Shown: piece after piece, positions 1 through 6,032 of the stretch
Layout: every line of letters begins with the position of its first letter
Position numbering within the stretch: the first letter of the stretch is position 1
Source of the DNA: Paludibaculum fermentans
GTDB taxonomy: Bacteria > Acidobacteriota > Terriglobia > Bryobacterales > Bryobacteraceae
Assembly (NCBI RefSeq): GCF_015277775.1
Contig: NZ_CP063850.1
Coordinates: 1 to 55,292, forward strand
Length of the DNA: 55,292 bases
Reading direction: 5' to 3'
Notes under the pieces: generated by a model
Databases searched by the model: none
Told to the model about the DNA's origin: nothing
Seen by the model: only the letters and a program-made list of their open reading frames with translations
Program-made: the position numbers and the translations under genes

Positions 1-353
1 AGCTGGCAATGGGACGATTACAACGAAGATATCGCCGGCCAGCGCGGCTGGGCCGAACACCTGCCCAACTGGACCGTGCTGATCATGCCGCCGGGCACCA
101 TCCGCCAGGCGTACATGAGTATCCTGGCGCCCCCCCGCAGGCCGCCGCTGCCCTGCCCCCCGCCTCCGAGGCCACCTGGTCTGAGCAGCTCCAAACCCGC
201 CGCAATCAGTTGGGTCTCTCGCAAACCCAGGCAGCCGAACAGCTTGGCATCGCCCAGAGCTACTACTCCATGCTCGAAAAGGGCGCCCGCCAGCCGTCCA
301 AGGCCATCCGCCAGCGGCTGCAGGAGTGGATGCGCGACCTGGAAACCAGGTAA
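1..353 (+). CDS. C-terminal part of plasmid replication initiator-like protein with XRE-type HTH (continues from window end; internal frame slip)
   Basis: There is no start here. Frame 1 is open from base 1 and reads a tryptophan-rich segment (SWQWDDYNED, then RGWAEHLPNWTVLIMPP). At a C7 run near 129-135 the sensible reading moves by -1 into the frame that ends with TAA at 351-353, giving ATWSEQLQTRR, then LGLSQTQAAEQLGIAQSYYS, a clear XRE/Cro helix-turn-helix. The frame-1 part joins in sense to the ORF leaving the window at 55292 (ATC ATC GAA AGC TGG across the join), so I take both as one gene of about 620 residues on a circular molecule. The frame slip is either a missing C or true -1 slippage. 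The Rep role is inferred from context (next to iterons, helicase, primase and partition genes) and from general resemblance to plasmid initiators. An unrelated XRE regulator is the alternative. Confidence 0.55.
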   Translation, partial: LAMGRLQRRYRRPARLGRTPAQLDRADHAAGHHPPGVHEYPGAPPQAAAALPPASEATWSEQLQTRRNQLGLSQTQAAEQLGIAQSYYSMLEKGARQPSKAIRQRLQEWMRDLETR

Positions 354-524
354 CTAACCGGGAATCAGAAGCTTAGAACTATTGCCCGTCATCTTCCAGT
401 GATAATCGAGACGCCATCACGTCGCAATCAAGAAAATATCTCTTTTATTTTCAATAGCTTGAAATTTTCTGTGATAAAAACGCTTGTTGGCGTGTGATAG
501 AGTAACCGCCCGGCAGCCCTACTC
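354..524. other. AT-rich intergenic segment downstream of rep
   Basis: This gap lies between the end of the rep-like gene and the converging epimerase gene. It is notably AT-rich from about 425 to 485 in an otherwise GC-rich window. It holds a small inverted repeat, TTTCAA (449-454) and TTGAAA (459-464) around TAGC, within A/T tracts. This could be a bidirectional terminator between the convergent genes or an unwinding region. No ORF of note is seen. Confidence 0.4.
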
Positions 525-1676
525 TCAATCCAGAAACGTTCCGTGGGCGATCACATCGGCAATGCGCCGGCTGGCCTGCCCGTCCCCATAGGGATTGTGC
601 GTCATCGACATGCGCTGGTACTGCGCGGCATCGTCCAGCAGGGCGCCCGCCTCGGCTAGAATCTTCTCGCCATCGGTGCCCACCAGCCGCACCGTGCCGG
701 CCTCCACAGCTTCCGGCCGTTCCGTCTTTTCGCGCAGCACCAGCACCGGCTTGCCGAGCGAGGGCGCCTCTTCCTGCACGCCGCCGGAATCAGTCAGCAG
801 CAGGTAGGCGCGCTGCATGAGATCCACAAACGGCACATAGTCCAACGGGGCGATCAGGTGAACATTCGGTAGCCCGCCCAGCAGCGCTTCCGCCGGTTGG
901 CGCACGTTCGGATTGGGGTGTACGGGGTAGATGATCTGAACATCGGGACGCATCGCCAACTGCCCGATTGCCCGGTAGAGCCGCGTGAGGCCGTCGCCGA
1001 AATTCTCGCGGCGGTGGGCGGTGACGACGATCAGTTTGCGGCCGGGCTCCAGCGCCACGCCCTGAAAGCCGGCCAACCCGCCCGCCTGGAGCTTGTCCCT
1101 GACGTGCAACACGGCGTCGATACCGGAGTTGCCGGTGATGAAGATGGCGGAATCGTCCACTCCGTCGCCGCGCAGGTTGCGGGCCGAGGCGGCCGTGGGC
1201 GCAAAGTGCAGCTTGGCCAGGCGCGTGGTCAGGACGCGGTTCAGCTCTTCGGGAAACGGCTGCCACAGGTCGCCGGTGCGGAGCCCGGCCTCCACATGGC
1301 CCACCGCGATGCGGTGATAGAAGGCCGCCAGCGCGCCGCAAAACGTGGTGGTGGTATCTCCTTGCACAATCACGAGATCGGGCTTTTCGGCCAGCAGGAC
1401 CGGCTCCAGCGCCGCAATGATGCGCGCCGTCGATTGCGAGAGCGTCTGGTTGGGGCGCATCACGTTCAGGTCGTGATCCGGCTGGACCTGGAACACGGCC
1501 AGTACCTGATCCAGCATCTCCCGGTGCTGCGCGGTGACGCAGACCTTCACGTCAAACTCATCCGGCCGGGCCTGCATGTGCAGCACGATGGGACACAGTT
1601 TGATCGCCTCGGGCCGTGTGCCAAAGACGAAAAGGACACGCTGGCGGCGGGATGGGGTGGGCTCGGTGAGAGGCAT
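525..1676 (-). CDS. wecB: UDP-N-acetylglucosamine 2-epimerase (non-hydrolysing)
   Basis: This 383-residue protein has the usual family length. It interconverts UDP-GlcNAc and UDP-ManNAc in the cytosol, supplying an amino sugar for surface polysaccharide. Family motifs appear in order: GTRPEAIK (19-26), QGDTTTT (105-111), HVEAGLRTGD (127-136), PFPEELNR (about 140-147), TAHRREN (219-225), and the UDP-binding DSGGVQEEA (296-304) followed by REKTERPE. It pairs naturally with the nucleotide-sugar dehydrogenase at 8413-9744, which would oxidise UDP-ManNAc or UDP-GlcNAc. It is oddly placed: it stands alone between the rep-like gene and the iteron region, more than 6 kb from the rest of the EPS genes, and points away from oriV. 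The ATG at 1676 is the only reasonable start. Confidence 0.93.
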   Translation of the reverse strand: MPLTEPTPSRRQRVLFVFGTRPEAIKLCPIVLHMQARPDEFDVKVCVTAQHREMLDQVLAVFQVQPDHDLNVMRPNQTLSQSTARIIAALEPVLLAEKPDLVIVQGDTTTTFCGALAAFYHRIAVGHVEAGLRTGDLWQPFPEELNRVLTTRLAKLHFAPTAASARNLRGDGVDDSAIFITGNSGIDAVLHVRDKLQAGGLAGFQGVALEPGRKLIVVTAHRRENFGDGLTRLYRAIGQLAMRPDVQIIYPVHPNPNVRQPAEALLGGLPNVHLIAPLDYVPFVDLMQRAYLLLTDSGGVQEEAPSLGKPVLVLREKTERPEAVEAGTVRLVGTDGEKILAEAGALLDDAAQYQRMSMTHNPYGDGQASRRIADVIAHGTFLD

Positions 1677-1790
1677 TGCTAATCTTCAGTCTATCTTTAG
1701 CGTCCGGCCTGGGGCGTGTTTGGGGTGTAGGCCGCTGCGCCCTCCCCTGGAAGAGGGCGTAGAAAGGCCATCGGCAGTTGTGATAACTGG

Positions 1791-1856
1791 GACGCTATGC
1801 TGGCGCTATGTAGACGTTATGCTGGCGCTATGTAGACGTTATCCCGGCGCAAGCGT
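1791..1856 (+). repeat. Three 22-bp direct repeats (iterons)
   Basis: Copies are 1791-1812, 1813-1834 and 1835-1856, head to tail without spacers. Copies 1 and 2 differ at one base (GACGC versus GACGT at the start) and share TATGCTGGCGCTATGTA. Copy 3 keeps GACGTTAT and GGCGC and diverges elsewhere. A 22-bp unit, about two helical turns, is typical of Rep-binding iterons. Confidence 0.75.
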
Positions 1857-1965
1857 TTGTGTAAGTGATTTATAATCAATGGAATACAGCGTTATCACAA
1901 CTCTAACTAGTTTTAATCAGTATTAACACACGCTGCACCGGCCCAGGGGCCGCGCAGCGGTGCCC

Positions 1966-1971
1966 TATACT
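1966..1971 (+). promoter_or_regulatory. Candidate -10 box of the helicase-primase operon
   Basis: TATACT lies 12 bp before the ATG at 1984, immediately downstream of the GCACCG...CGGTGC inverted repeat, which could be an operator. No good -35 is visible. The same TATACT hexamer recurs before genes at 7727, 9932 and 29919. Confidence 0.4.
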
Positions 1972-1983
1972 ACCCGAGGCGTT

Positions 1984-3261
1984 ATGCGTACGTATAGCCT
2001 CGAATCAGAGTTTCTCGACCGGGGTGTGGAACAGAGACTGCTGGCTGCCATTGCCGGCGACTTGAATCTCTACTGGCAACTACAGGATTTGCTGCCCGAA
2101 GGGAGTTTTTGTGTGGAGTCCGCCGCCTGGGCGGAGTTGCGCGACGCGGTGGGCGCCGGCACCACTCCGGCGGAGCCGCAAGTGGAGCCCAGCACCGACC
2201 CGCGGGCCGATGCGGTGCGGTTGGCCGATCTGTACCAGCGCCGCCTGCTGGCCGGCTTGCAGGAGCGTCTGGCCGAAGCGCTGTTCGATGAGACCCGTCC
2301 GGCGGCCGCGGTGGTTGCGCTGCTGGAGGAAGAGGCCGCTTCCGTGCGCTGCCGTGTGCGCGAAACCGCCAGCGGGCTCTCTCTTTCCGGGTGCGGTCTG
2401 CTGGAGGATGCGCTGGCGCTGGCCCGCCAACGCCTGGCGCGCCGCAAAGCCACCGGGAAACCGTGCAGCGGCATCCCAACCGGCCTGGGCCGGCTGGATC
2501 AGATCCTGAACGGCTTCAATGAAGGGTTGCACGTGCTGGCCGCCGGTCCAGGCGTGGGCAAGACTACCATTTGCACGCAGTGGGCCCTGCACGCCGCCGC
2601 CTGCCAGGTGCCGGTGGTGTATGTGACCTATGAGAACTCGCCGCAAAGTCTGGTCCTGAAGATGGTGTGCAGCCGGGCCGGGTTGTCGCCGTCCCAGGTG
2701 GAGCGCGGCTTTGCCGACCTCACCCTGTTGGAAGAGGCCGCCGCCGGGCTGCGCGAGCCGTTGAGCCTGGTGTCGCTAATGGAAGGCACGTCGCAAATGA
2801 CGGTCTCGCAGGTGCGCGGCAAGGCCTTGCAGGCGCGCGACCACGCCGGCTCCGAGCAGGTGCTGATTGTCTTCGACTACCTGCAAAGGGCCGCGCACGG
2901 CAAGGGTTACGAGCAGTTGCGGCATAACGTCTCGGCCATGGCCGGCGAGCTGCGCGAAATGGCCAGCCGCCTGCAATCGCCCGTCATCGCGATCTCGTCG
3001 CAGAATCGCAGCGTCGGCGACTATGGCCGCGGCGGCAGCGCCCAACTGGATTCGCTGAAGGAATCGGGCGACCTGGAGTATGCGGCCGATTCCGTGCTCT
3101 TCCTGACCCAGGCGCGGGAACGCACGGCCACCGAGCCCGCCCGGGCGATCGACCTGGTGGTGGTGAAGAACCGCTTTGGCGGAACGGGGACGGTGCCTCT
3201 GATCTTCCGCCCGGATACGGGCGTGTTTCGCGAAGAGGTTCCGTTGACCAGTGCGCGGTGA
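1984..3261 (+). CDS. DnaB-like (RecA-fold) replicative helicase, plasmid-encoded
   Basis: This 425-residue protein has an N-terminal helical part (to about 150) unlike canonical DnaB, then a DnaB C-terminal ATPase domain opening with GIPTGLGRLDQILNGF. Walker A GPGVGKTT spans 188-195 (Lys193), and Walker B VLIVFDY has Asp298. Later conserved parts are SSQNRS and the ESGDLEYAADS stretch. It should act as a hexameric 5'-3' unwinding motor at the plasmid fork and as the partner of the adjacent primase. I chose ATG 1984, which has GAGG four bases upstream, over an in-frame GTG at 1960. Its end overlaps the primase start by 11 bp, suggesting translational coupling. It directly follows the iteron region, which supports a replication role. 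A RadA/KaiC-like ATPase is a weaker alternative. Confidence 0.85.
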   Translation: MRTYSLESEFLDRGVEQRLLAAIAGDLNLYWQLQDLLPEGSFCVESAAWAELRDAVGAGTTPAEPQVEPSTDPRADAVRLADLYQRRLLAGLQERLAEALFDETRPAAAVVALLEEEAASVRCRVRETASGLSLSGCGLLEDALALARQRLARRKATGKPCSGIPTGLGRLDQILNGFNEGLHVLAAGPGVGKTTICTQWALHAAACQVPVVYVTYENSPQSLVLKMVCSRAGLSPSQVERGFADLTLLEEAAAGLREPLSLVSLMEGTSQMTVSQVRGKALQARDHAGSEQVLIVFDYLQRAAHGKGYEQLRHNVSAMAGELREMASRLQSPVIAISSQNRSVGDYGRGGSAQLDSLKESGDLEYAADSVLFLTQARERTATEPARAIDLVVVKNRFGGTGTVPLIFRPDTGVFREEVPLTSAR

Positions 3262-4216
3262 AACCCTGTCGGCGGCCGAACTGTCCGCCGCCAGGCCGAT
3301 GCGCGGCGAGGGGGGCCGTGTGTTGCGGGCGTTCTGCCCGTTTCATCAGTCGGATACGCAGCGCAGCCTGCGGGTCGACGCCGTCTCCGGACGCTTCTTC
3401 TGCTTCGCGTGCGGAGTGTGGGGGTTTACCGAAGCAGCGCGGGCGGAGTGGACGGCGCAGAAGAAGCAGGAGGGGGCTTCCCTGCCCCGCGGCGGATCTT
3501 CTGCCGGTGCAGCGCCCCGCGCCCGGGTTCTGTTGCCACCGCCGGAACCGGAATTCACCACGGATACCGAAGCGCTGGAGGATTGGATGGCCGCCTACCG
3601 CGAGATGCTGCCGGGCAGCGCGGGTGAAGCGTATCTGGAAAGGCGCGGGATTCCGCTGGCGGTGGCGCAGCGCTGCGGAGTCGGCTACGCCGAGGCCGGC
3701 GAATGGGCGCACCGCGACGAGCGCGGCCGGCCGCTCAGGGACTGGCGTGGCGGCCGGCTGGTCTTTCCGCACACCAGCCCGGACGGACGGCTGGTCAATC
3801 TCTACGGGCGCGCCGTCGGGGACGACGTGCCGAAAGCGTTTCGTCACGATCACTTGGCCGGAGCGAAGGGCTACTTTCTGGGCGCCGGGCTGGCGGGCGG
3901 TTCTGATCAGCCGTTGTATGTCTGTGAAGGCGCGTTTGACGCGCTCAGCCTGCGAGCCGCCGGCCTGGGGCGCGTGGTGGCCATCTTCGGGGTTCATGGG
4001 TGGCGCTGGACGTGGGCCGGCGAGGTGAAGGAGATGGTGTTCGCGCTGGATGCCGATGCGGCCGGCCAGACGGCCTGGCACGCGCTGGCCCGGGCGGCGC
4101 GGCTGCGCGGCAAGCGGGTAGGCTTTCTGCCGCCCGAGGCGTATGGAGGCTGTAAGGATGTGAGTGAGGCGTGGGCCTCCGGGCGGCTGAGCGGGATTGC
4201 GGCGGGGACTCCATGA
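3251..4216 (+). CDS. DnaG-type primase (CHC2 zinc finger plus TOPRIM)
   Basis: This 321-residue protein makes RNA primers for plasmid replication. The N-terminal CHC2 zinc ribbon has Cys29, His32, Cys51 and Cys54 (FCPFH...FCFACG). Next comes the DnaG catalytic-core N-subdomain (AYLERRGIPLAVAQRCGVGY, then GGRLVFPHTSPDGRLVNLYG). The TOPRIM metal site is Glu226 (VCEGAFDAL) and Asp267/Asp269 (LDADAAG). It is about half the length of chromosomal DnaG and lacks the C-terminal helicase-binding domain, as in mobile-element primases. The start is GTG 3251, nested in the helicase 3' end. With the helicase it forms a self-supplied priming unit. Confidence 0.85.
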   Translation: MRGETLSAAELSAARPMRGEGGRVLRAFCPFHQSDTQRSLRVDAVSGRFFCFACGVWGFTEAARAEWTAQKKQEGASLPRGGSSAGAAPRARVLLPPPEPEFTTDTEALEDWMAAYREMLPGSAGEAYLERRGIPLAVAQRCGVGYAEAGEWAHRDERGRPLRDWRGGRLVFPHTSPDGRLVNLYGRAVGDDVPKAFRHDHLAGAKGYFLGAGLAGGSDQPLYVCEGAFDALSLRAAGLGRVVAIFGVHGWRWTWAGEVKEMVFALDADAAGQTAWHALARAARLRGKRVGFLPPEAYGGCKDVSEAWASGRLSGIAAGTP

Positions 4217-4226
4217 GCAGTCTTTC

Positions 4227-4298
4227 TCTTCTAGACATCTAAACATCTAGACAGCTGAGCAGGTGGACAGCTAAACATCTGGACAGTTAAATGGGTGG
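4227..4298 (+). repeat. 8-bp-phased tandem repeat array 1 upstream of parA (candidate centromere)
   Basis: Consecutive octamers from 4235 are ACATCTAA, ACATCTAG, ACAGCTGA, GCAGGTGG, ACAGCTAA, ACATCTGG, ACAGTTAA and ATGGGTGG, with a degenerate unit TCTTCTAG before them. The consensus is ACAKCTRR with no spacers and an unbroken 8-bp phase. Position directly upstream of a small parA matches the centromere/operator of type Ib partition systems, whose ribbon-helix-helix ParB binds short tandem repeats. The function is inferred; the periodicity is seen directly. Confidence 0.8.
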
Positions 4299-4332
4299 AG
4301 GGTATTCTGATGGGTATGAGAGCGCCCCAGTC

Positions 4333-4947
4333 ATGATTCTCACCGTTGCCTCCTTCAAAGGCGGCGTTGGCAAGACGACCACCGCCATTCACCTGGCCGC
4401 CTATTTTGCCCGCCAGGCGCCCACCGTGTTGATTGACGGAGATCCGAACCGCAGTTCAACCTCATGGGCGGCGCGGGGCAAGCCGGAGTTTGAAGTGGCG
4501 CCGGAATCACAGATTGCCATCTATGCGCGCAAGGCGGAGCACCTGATCATCGATACCAAGGCGCGGCCCGATCCGGCCGACCTGCAGGCGCTGGCCAGCG
4601 CCTGCGACCTGCTGATTCTGCCCTGCACTCCGGACCCGTTCGCGCTTGATGCCCTGCTGCTGACGATTGAGGCGCTGCAGACGCTGGGCAACGACCGCTA
4701 CCGCATCCTGCTGACCGTGGTTCCGCCGCGGCCCATGCCGGACGGGGATAATGCCCGCCGGACGCTGATCAATGCCGGGTTGCCGCTGTTTGAGCGGGAC
4801 ATCCGGCGCACCGTCGCGTTTCAGCGGGCGGCGTTGGAGGGCGGCACGGTGGATTCCGTGCGCAACAGCGACTCCGCCGGATTGGCGTGGCTCGACTATG
4901 AGGCTGTGGCCGAGGAAGTGGAGGCTCTGTATGGGAAAAAGGGTTGA
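4333..4947 (+). CDS. parA: ParA-family partition ATPase (type Ib-like)
   Basis: This 204-residue P-loop ATPase is expected to form nucleoid-bound gradients that move plasmid copies. The deviant Walker A KGGVGKTTT is at 9-17, followed by VLIDGDPNRS with the catalytic aspartate. It lacks the N-terminal HTH of type Ia ParA proteins, which fits type Ib (ParF/delta class) together with the next gene. I chose ATG 4333 because MILTVASFKGGVGKTT is the usual family N-terminus; an in-frame ATG at 4291 falls inside the last upstream octamer. The stop overlaps the next gene by 17 bp. Repression by the partner protein at array 1 would be the expected control. Confidence 0.88.
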   Translation: MILTVASFKGGVGKTTTAIHLAAYFARQAPTVLIDGDPNRSSTSWAARGKPEFEVAPESQIAIYARKAEHLIIDTKARPDPADLQALASACDLLILPCTPDPFALDALLLTIEALQTLGNDRYRILLTVVPPRPMPDGDNARRTLINAGLPLFERDIRRTVAFQRAALEGGTVDSVRNSDSAGLAWLDYEAVAEEVEALYGKKG

Positions 4948-5236
4948 TGAACCGAAGGTAAGCCCGTTTGACGCCTTGCGGATTGCGCGATTGGCCAAGG
5001 TAACTCCGGATGTTCAGACGGTTGAACAGCTAGACATTCAAACAGTTAAACAGCCAGATGTCCCAGCCGCCGGACTGGCCAAAAGCCGCGATCCGCGCTA
5101 CGTCAAGTTCACCACCTACATACCGCGCGACATGCACCTGCGGGCCAAGAGCCGCCTGGTGGGCCAGGGCAGGGAACTGAGCGACCTGGTGGCGGAACTG
5201 CTGGATGGCTGGCTGGCTAAACAGGTAGATGGCTAG
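4931..5236 (+). CDS. Ribbon-helix-helix DNA-binding protein, probable ParB/centromere-binding partner
   Basis: This 101-residue protein starts at ATG 4931 inside the parA end. The C-terminal part (about 56-97) reads as a ribbon-helix-helix fold: a strand (YVKFTTYIPRDM), then two helices (HLRAKSRLVGQGRELSDL and VAELLDGWL). The N-terminal 55 residues look flexible. Part of them (about 27-45: PDVQTVEQ, LDIQTVKQ) is encoded by a second octamer array, so the linker itself has an 8-residue rhythm. By analogy with ParG and omega it would bind the 8-bp repeats, seed partition complexes and repress parA. No ParB-type nuclease or CTP-binding domain is present. Assignment rests on fold, size and context. 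Confidence 0.75.
   Translation: MGKRVDEPKVSPFDALRIARLAKVTPDVQTVEQLDIQTVKQPDVPAAGLAKSRDPRYVKFTTYIPRDMHLRAKSRLVGQGRELSDLVAELLDGWLAKQVDG
5010..5065 (+). repeat. 8-bp-phased repeat array 2 inside the RHH gene
   Basis: Seven octamers lie in perfect phase: ATGTTCAG, ACGGTTGA, ACAGCTAG, ACATTCAA, ACAGTTAA, ACAGCCAG and ATGTCCCA. They match the array-1 consensus ACAKCTRR but lie within coding sequence, encoding PDVQTVEQLDIQTVKQPDV. Keeping both reading frame and octamer phase suggests selection on the DNA as well as the protein. Confidence 0.75.
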
Positions 5237-5323
5237 CTGTTTGCCGCGGCTGCTCTCGCACCCTTGGCGCATGTCCTAGCTGTCTAACTGTTCAGATGTC
5301 TAAACATTGAAACATCTACCAGG
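5205..5323. repeat. 8-bp-phased repeat array 3, direct then inverted
   Basis: Forward octamers run over the RHH stop codon: ATGGCTGG, CTGGCTAA, ACAGGTAG, ATGGCTAG (5205-5236). After a gap, the same motif lies in the opposite orientation from 5276: CTAGCTGT, CTAACTGT, TCAGATGT, CTAAACAT, TGAAACAT (to 5315), then CTACCAGG. The inverted block sits just upstream of the HTH gene at 5342 and may be its operator or part of the centromere. Confidence 0.65.
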
Positions 5324-5341
5324 GAAGAATCGAGGCGTCCC

Positions 5342-5884
5342 ATGCCAGCCAGCCCCACCTACGGACACCGCATTCCAGCCGCCCTCGACGCGCTGCGCCG
5401 GTCCACGTGCGAGTGGATCGATCGCCGCCAGTTGGGAGCGCTGCTGGGCGTCTCCAAAACCGTGGCGTGGCGTGTGCTTCGGCACTGCGGCGGCGAGACC
5501 GGGCCCGGCGGGGCTCTCGTTTGCGGCCGCGCGGCGCTGATTGACCGGCTGGAGGAGCTGCGGCGGGAGGGCGGCCCTCTGGATCTCGAGATCCGCCGCC
5601 ACGACCGGTTGGCCGACTTTCTACAGCAGATCCGCCCGCAGGTCCTGGCGCATCTCACGGATGTCGCCAGGGACGAGCAGGCCCTGGAGATGCTCAGCCG
5701 CCGTTTCCAGTCCCTGCCCGCCAATGTCCTGCTCACCCGGTCTAGCCTCCACATCGACTTTTCCGGGCCGAACGAGCTGCTGGAAGCCGTGGGCGCCCTG
5801 ATCTACGCCCTGCATAACGACTTCGAAAGAATCCGCGACTATATCGAACAGGATCCTCAGCGCTCACCCGGCAGAGCGCCCTAA
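5342..5884 (+). CDS. Helix-turn-helix protein of unknown function in the partition/replication region
   Basis: I do not recognise this 180-residue protein. Residues about 24-65 (WIDRRQLGALLGVSKTVAWR, then CGGRAALIDRLEELR-like spacing) look like a winged or MerR-like HTH that picks its site by a recognition helix. The rest is predicted helical (DRLADFLQQIRPQVLAHL) with an acidic, arginine-rich tail. It sits between the octamer arrays and the recombinase and has the inverted octamer block just upstream, so an accessory partition, copy-control or repressor role is possible. ATG 5342 follows a GAAGAATCGAGG purine stretch. Confidence 0.6.
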   Translation: MPASPTYGHRIPAALDALRRSTCEWIDRRQLGALLGVSKTVAWRVLRHCGGETGPGGALVCGRAALIDRLEELRREGGPLDLEIRRHDRLADFLQQIRPQVLAHLTDVARDEQALEMLSRRFQSLPANVLLTRSSLHIDFSGPNELLEAVGALIYALHNDFERIRDYIEQDPQRSPGRAP

Positions 5885-5975
5885 AGGCCTGTAATCACAG
5901 GGACTTCAGGCAAATTAACGGATGCCCGCCGCCTCAACCACATATGGAACGATCGTTTCAGACTAGCCGTTGCTG

Positions 5976-6003
5976 ACGTTCTATAATGATCGTTATAACA
6001 CGC
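5976..6003. other. dif-like recombination site (11-6-11)
   Basis: Left arm ACGTTCTATAA (5976-5986), spacer TGATCG (5987-5992) and right arm TTATAACACGC (5993-6003). The inner ...ATAA / TTAT... arrangement and the 11-6-11 geometry match Xer dif/cer-type sites. It lies 29 bp before the tyrosine recombinase gene, so resolution of plasmid dimers is a reasonable role. The imperfect palindrome could instead be a promoter or operator for that gene. Confidence 0.5.
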
Positions 6004-6032
6004 TATGACTTGCCAGCCTGAGGGCAACTCGC

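Larger units (their letters stand above)
1677..1983. other. Candidate plasmid origin (oriV) region
   Basis: This non-coding region between the epimerase gene and the helicase gene has origin-like structure. It holds a hairpin with arms CGCCCTC (1738-1744) and GAGGGCG (1753-1759), then three 22-bp direct repeats (1791-1856). These are enclosed by a perfect 12-bp inverted repeat, AGTTGTGATAAC (1776-1787) and GTTATCACAACT (1891-1902). An AT-rich stretch follows (about 1857-1930), then a GC-rich inverted repeat GCACCG/CGGTGC (1935-1940/1958-1963) just before a TATACT box. Iterons plus an AT-rich segment beside helicase and primase genes match theta-type, iteron-controlled plasmid origins. I found no perfect DnaA box. 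Function is inferred. Confidence 0.65.

Noticed and set aside
1776-1902. DnaA boxes in the origin region (TTATCACAA and TGTGATAA)
   Set aside because: Resemble but do not match the TTATNCACA consensus; they are better explained as the two arms of the 12-bp inverted repeat.
2984-4246. 420-residue minus-strand open frame over the primase gene
   Set aside because: Arg/Pro/Gly-rich shadow frame with no motifs; the plus strand has a complete CHC2/TOPRIM primase.
4291-4332. Earlier in-frame ATG at 4291 as the parA start
   Set aside because: It lies in the last octamer of array 1, lacks a ribosome-binding site, and adds residues before the usual family N-terminus.
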